60,343 nucleotides of DNA, taken from positions 1-60,343 of the forward strand of contig CANJQI010000006.1 in the NCBI GenBank assembly GCA_947476215.1, given 5' to 3'. Position 1 is the first letter of the stretch. Every line of letters starts with the position of its first letter. This DNA is from Betaproteobacteria bacterium. Lineage in GTDB: Bacteria; Pseudomonadota; Gammaproteobacteria; Burkholderiales; SG8-41. A program made the position numbers and the translations under genes. Below are positions 47,203 to 56,457 of this stretch, piece after piece. The notes beneath the pieces were generated by a model, which saw only the letters and a list, made by a program, of their open reading frames with translations, was not told where the DNA came from and did not search any database.

Positions 47203-48308
47203 TCGTGCTCCCCCAATTCGCGGCGCAGCGCATCAAGACGCGCCGCGGCTACCGCATCGTGTATCCCGCTTTTGTCGATGGTTGCGCCGGCGATGATGCC
47301 CGCATTGACGGACGCGGCGGAGGCTTGTGCACGATCCAGCCGCGCTCGCGCCGCCCCGGCATCGGGCTCGTTCACCAGTGCAGTACTAATCAGTTGCGTG
47401 AAGCGCGCGGGCCTGCGCCACAGGTCCGCGGCGTTAAACAATTCGAGCGCGGTCCGCGCATCGATCGCCGCGGCGTCAACGATGACGTTTGCGTGACGCG
47501 CAGCGAGCATTGCAAGGTCGCGGCTGTCCGCGGGGGCTTTGAGCCGATTGCAAAGCGCCGCCACCGCCAACGGGTCGAGGCTGCGCGTCAAAACCGCAAA
47601 TCGAACTTCCAACTCACATCCAGACTGCGCCGCAGCGTCGAGCGCTGCAACCATAACAGCGGCATCTCCGCTTGCCCACAACGAGTCGATCTCCGGCATG
47701 ACCCGTGCCAGCGCGTCGCATTCATGCAGCACCTGCATCATGCGTGCGGGGCGTGCTTCCATCAAGCCACGCACCAGTTCCCGCCATGCGCGTTCCGCCA
47801 CCAGCGCGTCCGCCTCGCCATCGGCAACCATCGCCCGCATCAGCTGCATGGTTTGCGGTGCGATCGCGAAATCAAACCGTGCGGAAAATCGCGCAACCCG
47901 CAATATACGCACCGGATCCTCGACAAACGCCGGACCTACATGCCGCAGGAGACCGCCTTTGAGATCCGCAACACCGCCATGCGGGTCTATGAGATTTCCG
48001 GCGGCGTCCTTGGCAATGGCGTTGATGGTCAAATCGCGCCGCGCCAGATCCTGCTCCAGGGTGACCTCCGGCGCGGCGTGAAACACAAAGCCGTGATAAC
48101 CGCGCGCAGTTTTGCGCTCGGTGCGCGCCAGCGCATATTCTTCATGCGTCACCGGATGCAGGAAAACCGGAAAGTCCTTGCCCACCGGCTTGTAGCCGAG
48201 CTTGATCATTTGCTCGGGCGTGGCGCCTACCACCACGTAGTCGCGATCCACCACTGGCAGGCCGAGCAACTCATCGCGCACGGCACCGCCGACCACGTAG
48301 ATCTTCAT
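47199..48308 (-). CDS. cca: tRNA CCA-adding enzyme, with degenerate C-terminal HD region
   Basis: A 369-residue class II nucleotidyltransferase. MKIYVVGGAVRDELLGLPV with the metal motif DRDYVVVGAT, the RRDLTINAIA stretch and VEDPVRILRVARFSARF are all present. It adds CCA to tRNA 3' ends. The proteobacterial enzyme usually has about 410 residues with an HD phosphohydrolase domain. Here the expected HDLGKG and HHGHE segments are absent: the text runs EVRFAVLTRSLDPLAVAAL. So the enzyme is likely a plain CCA transferase. It converges with the MidA gene. Confidence 0.92.
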   Translation of the reverse strand: MKIYVVGGAVRDELLGLPVVDRDYVVVGATPEQMIKLGYKPVGKDFPVFLHPVTHEEYALARTERKTARGYHGFVFHAAPEVTLEQDLARRDLTINAIAKDAAGNLIDPHGGVADLKGGLLRHVGPAFVEDPVRILRVARFSARFDFAIAPQTMQLMRAMVADGEADALVAERAWRELVRGLMEARPARMMQVLHECDALARVMPEIDSLWASGDAAVMVAALDAAAQSGCELEVRFAVLTRSLDPLAVAALCNRLKAPADSRDLAMLAARHANVIVDAAAIDARTALELFNAADLWRRPARFTQLISTALVNEPDAGAARARLDRAQASAASVNAGIIAGATIDKSGIHDAVAAARLDALRRELGEHD

Positions 48309-48418
48309 CGCGTCAGTTCTGGAATCCGTAATGAACTTCTGCCATCACCCCTTCCCCTCTCCCGGTGGGCGAGGCGGTTAGAGCGTAGCGAGGTCGCGCG
48401 GTCGGGAGGTAAGCCATG
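48309..48418. other. Gap between the NDUFA9-like gene and cca
   Basis: About 110 bases. It has a CT-rich stretch (CCCTTCCCCTCTCCC at 48350-48364) and no clear promoter, terminator or hairpin. The cca promoter on the minus strand should lie here. Confidence 0.35.
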
Positions 48419-49366
48419 TCAGCTCGCGGCGCGTCCGGCGTGATCGCGGTAGGATCGGTAGCGTGCACGCGGCGCGGCGTTGCCTAGATAGCCAGGAATG
48501 ATGGCCTCAATCGCAGCAGGCCGGATACCGAACGGGAATGCCGCACTGCTCACGCTGTCGATTTTCATCGAACGGTAGTTGTCGCGCGTCATCAGCTTCA
48601 TTGGCAGGAGTTCCAGCATGCAGGCCTGAAGATAGGACAGCGTGCGGCCCAGGCCGATGACGGGCGGGCGGCGACCGACGACGCGCGCGACAATTTGTAT
48701 CAGCTCACGCAGCGTATGGACGGTGGGACCGCAAAGATCGTAAGTGGCGCAAAAAGCACTCCGCTCAGTCAGTCCACGCACGCACGCCAGCGCGACGTCT
48801 TCGACGAAAACGGGTTGAAACCGCACCTGCGGGCACGGGAGTAACAATACCGGCATCGCTTCCAACATCACCGCGAAGCGATTGAGGAACTTGTCGCCGC
48901 GACCGTAGATCACCGAAGGACGCAAGATGCTCCAGTCCAAATCCGACGCGCGCACCAGATCCTCGGCGGCGCCTTTGCTGCGCAGATATCGGCTCGGCGC
49001 CTGCGCGTCGGCCACCAACGCGCTCATGTGAACCAGACGCCGCACGCCGGCAGCCTGACAGGCAGCTATCACCTTGCGTGTGAGTTCCACATGTAACTGC
49101 TCGAAGCTATCAGCGCCGCGTCCCCCATGCAGTATGCCGGCCAGATTGATGACCGCATCCATGCCACGCACCAGTCCCGCCAACTGCGTCTCATCATGAA
49201 CATCGGCCTCGATGACGTCCACCGTAGGCAATAAAATCAATGACTTGGCGCGTTCGCGGTGACGCGTGGGCACGCGTACCAGATAACGCTGCGCGCTCAG
49301 CAGATGTGCAACATGGCTGCCGACGAAGCCGGAGCCGCCGATGACGCATACCCTGGTTATTTCCAC
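48419..49366 (-). CDS. NAD-dependent epimerase, NDUFA9-like
   Basis: A 315-residue atypical SDR. The dinucleotide motif is VCVIGGSGFVGSHVAHLL. A family trait is VINLAGILHGG followed by FEQLHVELTRKVIAACQAAG, seen in complex I NDUFA9-like proteins of proteobacteria. The active-site YxxxK is replaced by YLRSKGAAE, which still has Tyr and Lys. Biological role not set; binding of quinone or a nucleotide sugar is possible. It follows slt and precedes cca in one direction. Confidence 0.85.
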   Translation of the reverse strand: MEITRVCVIGGSGFVGSHVAHLLSAQRYLVRVPTRHRERAKSLILLPTVDVIEADVHDETQLAGLVRGMDAVINLAGILHGGRGADSFEQLHVELTRKVIAACQAAGVRRLVHMSALVADAQAPSRYLRSKGAAEDLVRASDLDWSILRPSVIYGRGDKFLNRFAVMLEAMPVLLLPCPQVRFQPVFVEDVALACVRGLTERSAFCATYDLCGPTVHTLRELIQIVARVVGRRPPVIGLGRTLSYLQACMLELLPMKLMTRDNYRSMKIDSVSSAAFPFGIRPAAIEAIIPGYLGNAAPRARYRSYRDHAGRAAS

Positions 49367-49394
49367 ATGTCCCCCCGCATCTGTAGTTGCATGT

Positions 49395-51359
49395 TCAAGG
49401 TAACTGGCCGCTGCCAGGCTCGTCTAGGGTTTGCTCGGTGGCACGCGAGCGCGGCGCGATGACCCCGATGCGCTCCTTCAGCGAGAGCAACGCCTGGCCA
49501 AACTGCTGGCTGTAGTAACTCGCATTGCTCATGACCTTCTTGACGTAATCACGCGTTTCGTTGAACGGTATGGACTCCGAATAGATCGCGGCTTCCATGG
49601 GCGTATCGGCGCGCCAGCCGCGTGCCCGTCCAGGGCCCGCGTTGTACGCCGCCGAAGCCAGCACCGGATGGTTATCCAGGGTCTCCAGCACGTGTTTCAT
49701 ATACCAGGTACCGAGGTTGATGTTGGTTTCCACATGGTTCGTCTGGGACCACGAAAAATTCTTGAGACCTATCTTGCCGGCAACCCAGCGCGCGGTGGCA
49801 GGCATCAACTGCATCAATCCGCTGGCGCCGGCGCTGGACTTTATATCGGCAATAAAACGGCTCTCCTGCCGGATCAAGCCGTAAACCCAGGCTTCATCGA
49901 GGCGCTGCTGGTTGACGTAGCTCTTCATCACCGTGCGATAGGGCGCCGGATATCGCATGGCAAAATCGTGCACGTCGCGCGTGCGATCCGCACTGCTGAT
50001 CGCGCGGTCGTATAGGTCGCTGCGGCGTGCGAACTCCGCGGCCGCCAATAGCTGCCGATCGTCGAAATTACGTATCGTCCAGCTCCATTCGCGATTGCCT
50101 TCAAACCGAAGATTCAGCCGGTAAAATGCCAATGATCGCTGAAGTCCGGGTGTCTTCGCCATCGCCGACACATCCTCCGCAGCGGGCTTGTAGACCGTTG
50201 GCGGGACGCGGACACGGTCACCGAGTTCTTCCGCAGCCAGTTGTCCATAAAAAGTGAAATCGCCCGCTAACGACACCAGCAATGGCTGCGCCTCGGCGCC
50301 ACGATTCAACGCTTTAAGTGCACGGGCCTTCCAGTAGCGCCAGGCGGGGTCCTGAGCTTCCTTGCCCGACATGGCTTCGATCGCCGCCAGGACGTCAGGC
50401 CAGCTGAGTGCACGCAGCGCCGTGCGCACTTTCCAGGCGAGCTGCTGGTCGCCCAGATCACCAGCGCGGGCATACCATGCCAGCGCATTCGAGTCGTGGC
50501 GCTGCGCGGCCAGATAAGCGATCACTCCCCATACGTAGCCGCGCTCGGACGCGCTAAACCGCTCGCCCAGTTTGGTCCACTGTTGTGCAGCCAGCGACGG
50601 TGCGGTACGCGCCAGTCGGTGCACGGAAAACATGACGGTTTCCCGGCCAGCGCGCGACTTTAGGTTGAAATTCGCGCGATCGAGAAACGCCTGGGGGTTT
50701 ACGGAGATGCCGGCAAGTGTCTGCGCGTCGGGTTGTTCGGGTGTGGGCAGGTATTCCGCAGCACGGCGCGCCACGCCGGTATTTCCGGTTTCCAGCGCCA
50801 AACGTATGCGCGCCCAGACGCTGTCGGTTGCCAGCTGCCGGTTTGCAAACAGCGCGTTAAACACCGTATGGCAACTTTCGGGCAGTTCCCGGCCGGAAAG
50901 CCACAGCGGCCGCGCCCCATCCTGCACTTGCGCAAGACCGGCACGCATACGGCTCTGCAGCGAATAACACAACAGTTCCGTGTCCTCGCCGACCGATTGC
51001 GGGTACTCCGCGTCGAACAGGTCCCACTGCTGCTTAGCTCCCAGCCTTTTTAACCAATCGCTGCGCAGGCTGTTCGAAGTCGGTCCATCCTGAGTTTGTG
51101 CCAGCACCGCGTGAACCTCTTCGGTCGCGGCGTTGTCCAGGCGCAACCTCAGCCGCCAGTAATCGACATAGGGCTCAAGAACATAGCCTTTAAGCGTTTT
51201 GGCATAACGCTCCAGTTTGAGCGCGTCACCGGCACGGAATGCCGCGCGTGCGGCCATGAAATCGTCGTCCTGGCTTGCGCCATACGCCACCGATGCGCGG
51301 CAAAGCACCACTAACACCAGCCAGGCGCCGACCTTGCGCGATCCAAGAGGAATCTTCAT
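49395..51359 (-). CDS. slt: Soluble lytic murein transglycosylase
   Basis: A 654-residue periplasmic enzyme that cuts peptidoglycan to 1,6-anhydro products. The signal peptide is cut near VAYGASQ. A long all-helical superhelical U-domain at about 40-460 is followed by the SLT domain: QESRFIADIKSSAGASGLMQ with the catalytic Glu, LMPATARWVAGKIGL and NINLGTWYM, then PVLASAAYNAGPGRARGW. A proline/arginine-rich tail follows. Length is standard. An upstream 33-codon frame overlaps its ATG. Helical repeats are Ala- and Leu-rich. Confidence 0.94.
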   Translation of the reverse strand: MKIPLGSRKVGAWLVLVVLCRASVAYGASQDDDFMAARAAFRAGDALKLERYAKTLKGYVLEPYVDYWRLRLRLDNAATEEVHAVLAQTQDGPTSNSLRSDWLKRLGAKQQWDLFDAEYPQSVGEDTELLCYSLQSRMRAGLAQVQDGARPLWLSGRELPESCHTVFNALFANRQLATDSVWARIRLALETGNTGVARRAAEYLPTPEQPDAQTLAGISVNPQAFLDRANFNLKSRAGRETVMFSVHRLARTAPSLAAQQWTKLGERFSASERGYVWGVIAYLAAQRHDSNALAWYARAGDLGDQQLAWKVRTALRALSWPDVLAAIEAMSGKEAQDPAWRYWKARALKALNRGAEAQPLLVSLAGDFTFYGQLAAEELGDRVRVPPTVYKPAAEDVSAMAKTPGLQRSLAFYRLNLRFEGNREWSWTIRNFDDRQLLAAAEFARRSDLYDRAISSADRTRDVHDFAMRYPAPYRTVMKSYVNQQRLDEAWVYGLIRQESRFIADIKSSAGASGLMQLMPATARWVAGKIGLKNFSWSQTNHVETNINLGTWYMKHVLETLDNHPVLASAAYNAGPGRARGWRADTPMEAAIYSESIPFNETRDYVKKVMSNASYYSQQFGQALLSLKERIGVIAPRSRATEQTLDEPGSGQLP

Positions 51360-51457
51360 GGTCTTGATTTTAAAGGGTTTTTGCCACTATCCTCGGTTAT
51401 CCCACCGAAGCTGCCGCGGCGGATTCCCGATACACAGGTTTGCCTGCAGTGTTTCAT
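51356..51457 (-). CDS. Possible 33-residue leader peptide of slt
   Basis: An open frame starting ATGAAACACTGC (MKHCRQ), whose stop TGA overlaps the slt ATG as ATGA. Its start lies in the sequence motif at 51449-51472 shared with the region at 23844-23893. No Shine-Dalgarno is convincing. It could be a coupling leader or a chance frame. Confidence 0.3.
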   Translation of the reverse strand: MKHCRQTCVSGIRRGSFGGITEDSGKNPLKSRP

Positions 51458-51472
51458 TATATTAGGCACTCT
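51449..51472 (-). repeat. Copy of the GAGTGC-TAA-ATGAAACAC motif
   Basis: On the plus strand it reads GTGTTTCATTATATTAGGCA and on to CTCT. 19 of its 24 bases match the right arm of the hairpin at 23870-23893. It contains the start of the possible leader frame of slt. Confidence 0.45.
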
Positions 51473-51496
51473 AAGGAACAACTCGATGCGTAACTG

Positions 51497-53014
51497 CTAC
51501 TTACCTAAAAAGAGCCGATACGCAGGATTGCTCGTCTCATTTGAGTATTGGTAACCGAGCTGGTTCAAAAATGTCCGGAAAGCTGCCTGGTCGCTGGGCG
51601 GCACCTGCATGCCCACCAGCACGCGGCCGTAATCGGCGCCGTGATTTCGATAGTGAAACAGGCTGATATTCCAACCCTGGCGCAGGCTGTCGAGAAACTT
51701 CATCAGAGCACCCGGCCGCTCGGGAAACTCGAAACGATAAAGTATTTCGTGCTTGACCGTGGGCGCATGTCCACCGACCATATGGCGAACGTGCAGTTTG
51801 GCAAGTTCATTGTCGCTGAAATCCAGCGCCTTCAATCCATGCCGTCGTAAAGACCTGACCAGACGACCGCTCTCGGCGTAATTCTGCACCTGCACGCCCA
51901 CGAACACTTGAGCGTCGCTTTCATCGGCGAAACGATAGTTGAATTCGGTCACGTTGCGTGGGCCCAGCAATGCACAAAACTTGCGGAAGCTGCCTGGCTT
52001 CTCCGGTATCGTCACGGCGATGACCGCTTCGCGCTTTTCTCCGAGCTCGGCCTCCTCGGCAATAAACCGCAAGCGATCGAAGTTCATATTGGCGCCGGAC
52101 GCCACTGCCACCAGGGTCTTGCCGCGCACACCCCGGCGCTCGGTCCACGCTTTCGCACCGGCGATGGCAAGAGCTCCTGCCGGTTCGAGTATCGACCTCG
52201 TGTCCTCATACATGTCCTTGATAGCCGCGCACGTGGCATCGGTGTTGACCAGCACGACTTCATCCACCAGTTCGCGACAGATGCGAAACGTTTCCTTGCC
52301 TACCTGCCGCACGGCGACGCCATCGGCGAACAGCCCGACCTGGTCAAGACGCACGCGCTTGCCGGCCTTCAGCGAACGATACATGGCGTCCGCATCAACC
52401 GGCTCCACGCCGATGATCTTGATGCCCGGCCGCAGTCGCTTGACGTAGGAGGCAATGCCGGCAATGAGCCCGCCGCCGCCCACGGGCACGAAGATTGCAT
52501 CTATCGGGCGCTGAGTCTGGCTGAGTATCTCCATCGCGATCGTGCCCTGGCCGGCGATCACGTCGGGATCATCATAAGGATGGACAAAGGTCAATTCGTC
52601 CCTGCGTTCAAGCATCAGCGAGTGCGCGTAGGCCTCGTCAAAGGTGTCGCCATGCAAAATCACGCGCGCTCCGCGCCCCGCAACGGCCGCGACCTTGATC
52701 TGCGGTGTAGTGACCGGCATCACGATGGTGGCGCGGCACTTGAGTTTCTGGCCCGCCAGCGCGACGCCCTGCGCATGATTACCCGCGGATGCGGCGATCA
52801 CGCCGCGTTCGAGCACATCCCGCGGCAATTGCACCATCTTGTTGTAGGCGCCGCGCAGCTTGAACGAAAAGACCGGTTGCATGTCCTCGCGCTTCAACAG
52901 CAGCGTGTTGTTGATCCGCGCCGACAGATTGGAGGCGCGCTGTAGCGGTGTTACCGTCGCCACGTCGTAGACGCGCGCGTTCAGTATGCGTTGCAGGTAG
53001 TCTATTTTTTTCAT
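51497..53014 (-). CDS. ilvA: Threonine ammonia-lyase (biosynthetic threonine dehydratase)
   Basis: A 505-residue PLP enzyme that makes 2-oxobutyrate, first step to isoleucine, in the cytoplasm. PLP lysine 52 lies in FSFKLRGAYNKM; the glycine loop is PVGGGGLIAG. Two C-terminal ACT-like regulatory domains (about 325-500) bind isoleucine and valine: AVTIPEKPGSFRKFC and RFEFPERPGALMKFL. Length is that of the inhibited form. It is divergent from rpiA. Confidence 0.95.
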   Translation of the reverse strand: MKKIDYLQRILNARVYDVATVTPLQRASNLSARINNTLLLKREDMQPVFSFKLRGAYNKMVQLPRDVLERGVIAASAGNHAQGVALAGQKLKCRATIVMPVTTPQIKVAAVAGRGARVILHGDTFDEAYAHSLMLERRDELTFVHPYDDPDVIAGQGTIAMEILSQTQRPIDAIFVPVGGGGLIAGIASYVKRLRPGIKIIGVEPVDADAMYRSLKAGKRVRLDQVGLFADGVAVRQVGKETFRICRELVDEVVLVNTDATCAAIKDMYEDTRSILEPAGALAIAGAKAWTERRGVRGKTLVAVASGANMNFDRLRFIAEEAELGEKREAVIAVTIPEKPGSFRKFCALLGPRNVTEFNYRFADESDAQVFVGVQVQNYAESGRLVRSLRRHGLKALDFSDNELAKLHVRHMVGGHAPTVKHEILYRFEFPERPGALMKFLDSLRQGWNISLFHYRNHGADYGRVLVGMQVPPSDQAAFRTFLNQLGYQYSNETSNPAYRLFLGK

Positions 53015-53201
53015 GTGCTGATCGGGGCAGTGGGTCTCTTGCGGATAGAAGGTAAAGGATAGCCTGATTCTGATAGTTTTTATACCCCCTGGGCCGGGGG
53101 GGTATAAAAGTGCGGCGTTTTCACTTCGCCATCATTTGCTTGACGCACATTTTTCTTGCTTCGCATTCGTGCCATTTACTATTCGGCCATGAGCGTTTAT
53201 C
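53015..53201. promoter_or_regulatory. Divergent ilvA-rpiA region with a 12-bp-arm palindrome
   Basis: TTTTATACCCCC (53078-53089) and GGGGGTATAAAA (53098-53109) pair perfectly with 8 bases between. Each arm contains TATA(A), a -10-like sequence read outward. Because the genes run away from each other, it is more likely an operator or a bidirectional promoter core than a terminator. No other signal is clear in this 187-base gap. Confidence 0.55.
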
Positions 53202-53870
53202 ATGCATTTCATGAATCAGGATGAACTCAAGCGGGCTACCGCAAAAGCGGCTATCGCCCACGTTCCCGTCGGTTCCATCATAGGCGTGGGCACCGGGTCG
53301 ACCGCAAATTTCTTCATCGATGAACTGGCGACGATCAAGCACAAGATAGAAGGTGCGGTCGCCAGCTCCGAAGCCTCGGCACAACGGCTCAAGAAGCATG
53401 GCATCGAAGTGCTCGCCCTGAACGATGTAAAAGACCTGCCTGTTTACGTGGACGGCGCCGACGAGATCACGCGCCATCTGGCGATGATCAAGGGTGGCGG
53501 CGGCGCACTGACGCGCGAAAAGATCGTCGCGGCGGTAGCCAGGAAGTTCATCTGTATCGCCGATCAGTCCAAGCTCGTCGACGTGCTTGGACGTTTCCCG
53601 CTGCCGGTGGAAGTTATACCGATGGCGCGTTCCTACGTCGCGCGCGAGCTGGTCAGGCTCGGCGGGCAACCGGCGTTGCGTCAGGGTTTCACGACCGATA
53701 ACGGAAATGTAATACTTGACGTCCACAATCTCAACATAATGAATCCACCCGAGCTGGAAAGCGCACTGAACCAGATCACCGGTGTCGTCACCAATGGCCT
53801 GTTCGCACGGCGTGGTGCTGATATTTTGTTGCTGGGGACCGAGAGCGGGGTACAGACGCTTACGGTCTGA
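53202..53870 (+). CDS. rpiA: Ribose-5-phosphate isomerase A
   Basis: A 222-residue isomerase linking ribose-5- and ribulose-5-phosphate. Motifs: [15 protein letters not shown] (phosphate loop), [27 protein letters not shown], and [13 protein letters not shown]. Length is right. The ATG at 53202 lies three codons before another ATG; neither has a strong ribosome site. It is followed by ppx after 16 bases. Confidence 0.97.
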   Translation: MHFMNQDELKRATAKAAIAHVPVGSIIGVGTGSTANFFIDELATIKHKIEGAVASSEASAQRLKKHGIEVLALNDVKDLPVYVDGADEITRHLAMIKGGGGALTREKIVAAVARKFICIADQSKLVDVLGRFPLPVEVIPMARSYVARELVRLGGQPALRQGFTTDNGNVILDVHNLNIMNPPELESALNQITGVVTNGLFARRGADILLLGTESGVQTLTV

Positions 53871-53886
53871 ACCATCCCGCGATATC

Positions 53887-55407
53887 ATGCCCGTCTACTC
53901 CACGCTTGCCGCCGTTGATCTCGGATCAAATTCGTTCCACCTCCAGATTGCCCGTGTCGTCAGCGGTCAAATCTATCCCCTGGATTCCCTGCGTGAACCC
54001 GTTCGCATCGGCGCAGGTCTGACGCACGACAAGCGGCTTGATGAAAGCTCGCAGCAGCGCGCACTCGATTGCCTGAAGCGGTTCGGCGAACGTCTGCGCG
54101 GTTTCGATCCGCACACGGTGCGCGCTGTGGGCACCAACACCTTGCGCGTTGCCAAGGATGCCGCCAGCTTTCTGAAACAGGCTCAGGCAGCGCTCGGATT
54201 TCCGATTGAACTGGTCGCCGGTCGCGAAGAGGCGCGCCTGATCTACGTTGGTGTGTCACACAGCCTGCCGGCTTCCACTGACAAGCGCCTGGTGGTCGAT
54301 ATCGGCGGCGGATCCACGGAATTGATCATAGGCAAAGGCTTTAAACCGCTCAAACTGGAAAGCACCTACATGGGCTGCGTCAGCTACAGCCTCAAGTACT
54401 TTCCAGGTGGGAAAATCACCAAAAACGGGATGAAACAGGCCGAGCTTGCGGCACGCAATGAGCTGCAGCCCCTGGTGTCGGGTTACACCAAAGGCAACTG
54501 GCAGCAGGCGGTTGGTTCCTCGGGCAGCGCACGGGCGCTCGCGGAAATCCTGCGCATGAACGGCTACTCAGACTCAGGCATTACGCCGGATGGCCTCGAT
54601 CAGTTGCGCGCCGCGATGCTCAAGGCGGGGGACGTCGAGGGATTAAACCTCAAAGGACTGAAGCCCGACCGCCTGCCGGTATTGCCGGGTGGGATCGCGA
54701 TCATGATCGCGATCATTTCGGAACTCGGCATTGACAACATGGTGGTGGCCGACGGCGCCATGCGTCAGGGCATACTATACGACCTGCTCGGGCGCTTTCA
54801 GCATCACGACATGCGCGACGTCACCGTGTCCCAATTTATGCAGCGCTACCACGTTGACTCCAGGCAGGCACGCCGGGTCGCGAATCTGGCCCTGGGTCTA
54901 TACCGTCGCTTCGCCGCTGGCGACGATACGGTCGACGAGACCGCGCCGCACTACATCGCGTGGGCCGCCAAGTTGCACGAAATCGGCATATCCGTCGCCT
55001 ACAGCGGATATCACAAGCATTCAGCGTACATCGCGCGCAATGCCGATATGCCGGGATTCTCGAAAATGGAGCAATGGCGGCTTGCGACTTTATTGCTCGC
55101 GCACCGTCGCTCGTTAAAGCGGATTTTTTCGGACGACATTGAAATCATCGACTGGCGCATGGTAATGGCGCTGCGTCTGGCAACGCTGATTTACCGCAAC
55201 CGCACCGATATCGTCTTGCCTGAATTCGCGGTCAACATGCAGGCGCGCACCCTCAAATTGGACCTGGATCGTGACTGGCTAGCCACCAATCCACTGACAG
55301 TGACAGCACTGCAGGAGGAGATCGAGGAATGGAGTACTGCGGGATTCAAACTCGACATCAAGTCATTGCGCGAGCTTGAGGCCGGCGTTGAAGCACAAGC
55401 GGCATGA
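53887..55407 (+). CDS. ppx: Exopolyphosphatase (Ppx/GppA family)
   Basis: A 506-residue hydrolase that releases phosphate from polyphosphate ends or from pppGpp. The ASKHA fold is clear: LAAVDLGSNSFHLQIA (phosphate 1), RLVVDIGGGSTELIIGKG (phosphate 2). A C-terminal HD-like helical domain is at about 310-500 (HYIAWAAKLHEIGISVAYSG). The ATG at 53887 begins at the conserved N-terminus; the longer frame overlaps rpiA. Together with ppk1 to its right it controls polyphosphate level. It does not separate Ppx from GppA by eye. Confidence 0.93.
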   Translation: MPVYSTLAAVDLGSNSFHLQIARVVSGQIYPLDSLREPVRIGAGLTHDKRLDESSQQRALDCLKRFGERLRGFDPHTVRAVGTNTLRVAKDAASFLKQAQAALGFPIELVAGREEARLIYVGVSHSLPASTDKRLVVDIGGGSTELIIGKGFKPLKLESTYMGCVSYSLKYFPGGKITKNGMKQAELAARNELQPLVSGYTKGNWQQAVGSSGSARALAEILRMNGYSDSGITPDGLDQLRAAMLKAGDVEGLNLKGLKPDRLPVLPGGIAIMIAIISELGIDNMVVADGAMRQGILYDLLGRFQHHDMRDVTVSQFMQRYHVDSRQARRVANLALGLYRRFAAGDDTVDETAPHYIAWAAKLHEIGISVAYSGYHKHSAYIARNADMPGFSKMEQWRLATLLLAHRRSLKRIFSDDIEIIDWRMVMALRLATLIYRNRTDIVLPEFAVNMQARTLKLDLDRDWLATNPLTVTALQEEIEEWSTAGFKLDIKSLRELEAGVEAQAA

Positions 55408-55483
55408 TGCCGGGATTGCAGGAGTTCAGCGGGCCGGAATGCTGGTACACAGCGCATTGGGGAACGGAATCCAGAGGCAATCT

Positions 55484-56437
55484 ATGTGGTTCTTGATCCG
55501 GGCAATCATGGCTGGCGCGGCGTTACTTTGCCTGAATCCAGCGCGCGGTGAGGATTTTCCGGCCAGGCCGGTACGATTCGTGACATCCGATCCCGGCGGC
55601 AGCGGCGACATGGTCGCGCGAATGATCGCACCCGGCCTCACCCGCAGCCTCGGCCAGCAGGTTATCGTCGACAACCGCGGCGCAAATGTCGTCATCCCGG
55701 TGGTAATCAAAGCGTCCCCGGATGGCCATACGTTGCTCTTATATGGCAGCACTTTCTGGATAGGCACCCTGCTGGATAAAGCCCCCTACGATCCGCTCAG
55801 GGACGTTGCGCCGATTGCCTGCGTCACCAGTGCATATAACGTCCTGGTCGTGCACCCGGCTGTGCCCGCGCATTCGGTCAGGGAATTGATCGACTTGGCC
55901 AGAGCCAAGCCAGGCGTCCTGAATTACGGCTCCGGCGCTACGGGCGCCTCGACGCATCTGGGCGCGGAGTTGTTCAAAGCCATGGCCGGCGTCAATCTCG
56001 TGCGCATACCGTTCAAAGGCGCGGGACCGGCGATTATCGGACTGCTGGCTGGCGAAGTGCAGGTGATGTTCCCCTCATCAAGCTCGATCGCATCGCACAT
56101 GAAGTCCGGCAAAGTCAGGGCATTGGCCGTGGCCAGCCCCAAACCGACAGCACTGGTACCGGGGTTGCCCACGGTGGCGGCTTCGGGTGTGCCGGGCTTT
56201 GAATCGGCCACCGTTAACTCGGTATTTGCGCCGGCAAAAACACCAACTCGGATTATCAACCGCCTGAATACCGAAATCGTGCGCGCCTTCAACCAGCAGG
56301 ACGTGAAAGACACGTTATTTGGCTTGGGGATAGAGCCGGTCGGCAGTTCCCCGCAGGAACTGATGGCGCTGATGAAATCCGATATCGCACGCCTGGGCAA
56401 AGTCATCAAGGATGCCGGAATCGGCGCACAGCCGTAA
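55484..56437 (+). CDS. Bug/TTT-family periplasmic solute receptor
   Basis: A 317-residue Bug receptor. The signal peptide MWFLIRAIMAGAALLCLNPA is followed by FPARPVRFVTSDPGGSGDM, KASPDGHTLLLYGSTFW and VLVVHPAVPAHSVRELIDLA. A GAGG site lies 8 bases before the ATG; the longer frame overlaps ppx. It is the third Bug receptor of the window and again without TctA/TctB. It is placed between the two polyphosphate genes without a known link to them. Confidence 0.9.
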   Translation: MWFLIRAIMAGAALLCLNPARGEDFPARPVRFVTSDPGGSGDMVARMIAPGLTRSLGQQVIVDNRGANVVIPVVIKASPDGHTLLLYGSTFWIGTLLDKAPYDPLRDVAPIACVTSAYNVLVVHPAVPAHSVRELIDLARAKPGVLNYGSGATGASTHLGAELFKAMAGVNLVRIPFKGAGPAIIGLLAGEVQVMFPSSSSIASHMKSGKVRALAVASPKPTALVPGLPTVAASGVPGFESATVNSVFAPAKTPTRIINRLNTEIVRAFNQQDVKDTLFGLGIEPVGSSPQELMALMKSDIARLGKVIKDAGIGAQP

Positions 56438-56457
56438 TGCCGGCGAGTGTTTTGCCG

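Noticed and set aside
47205..48443. 412-codon frame opposite cca
   Set aside because: Shadow of the CCA-adding enzyme, which shows all family motifs.
51908..52945. 345-codon frame opposite ilvA
   Set aside because: Shadow of threonine dehydratase.
53078..53109. Rho-independent terminator
   Set aside because: Lies upstream of both divergent genes, so nothing obvious to terminate; kept as a regulatory palindrome.
53121..53888. 255-codon frame opposite rpiA
   Set aside because: Antisense of ribose-5-phosphate isomerase with full motif set.
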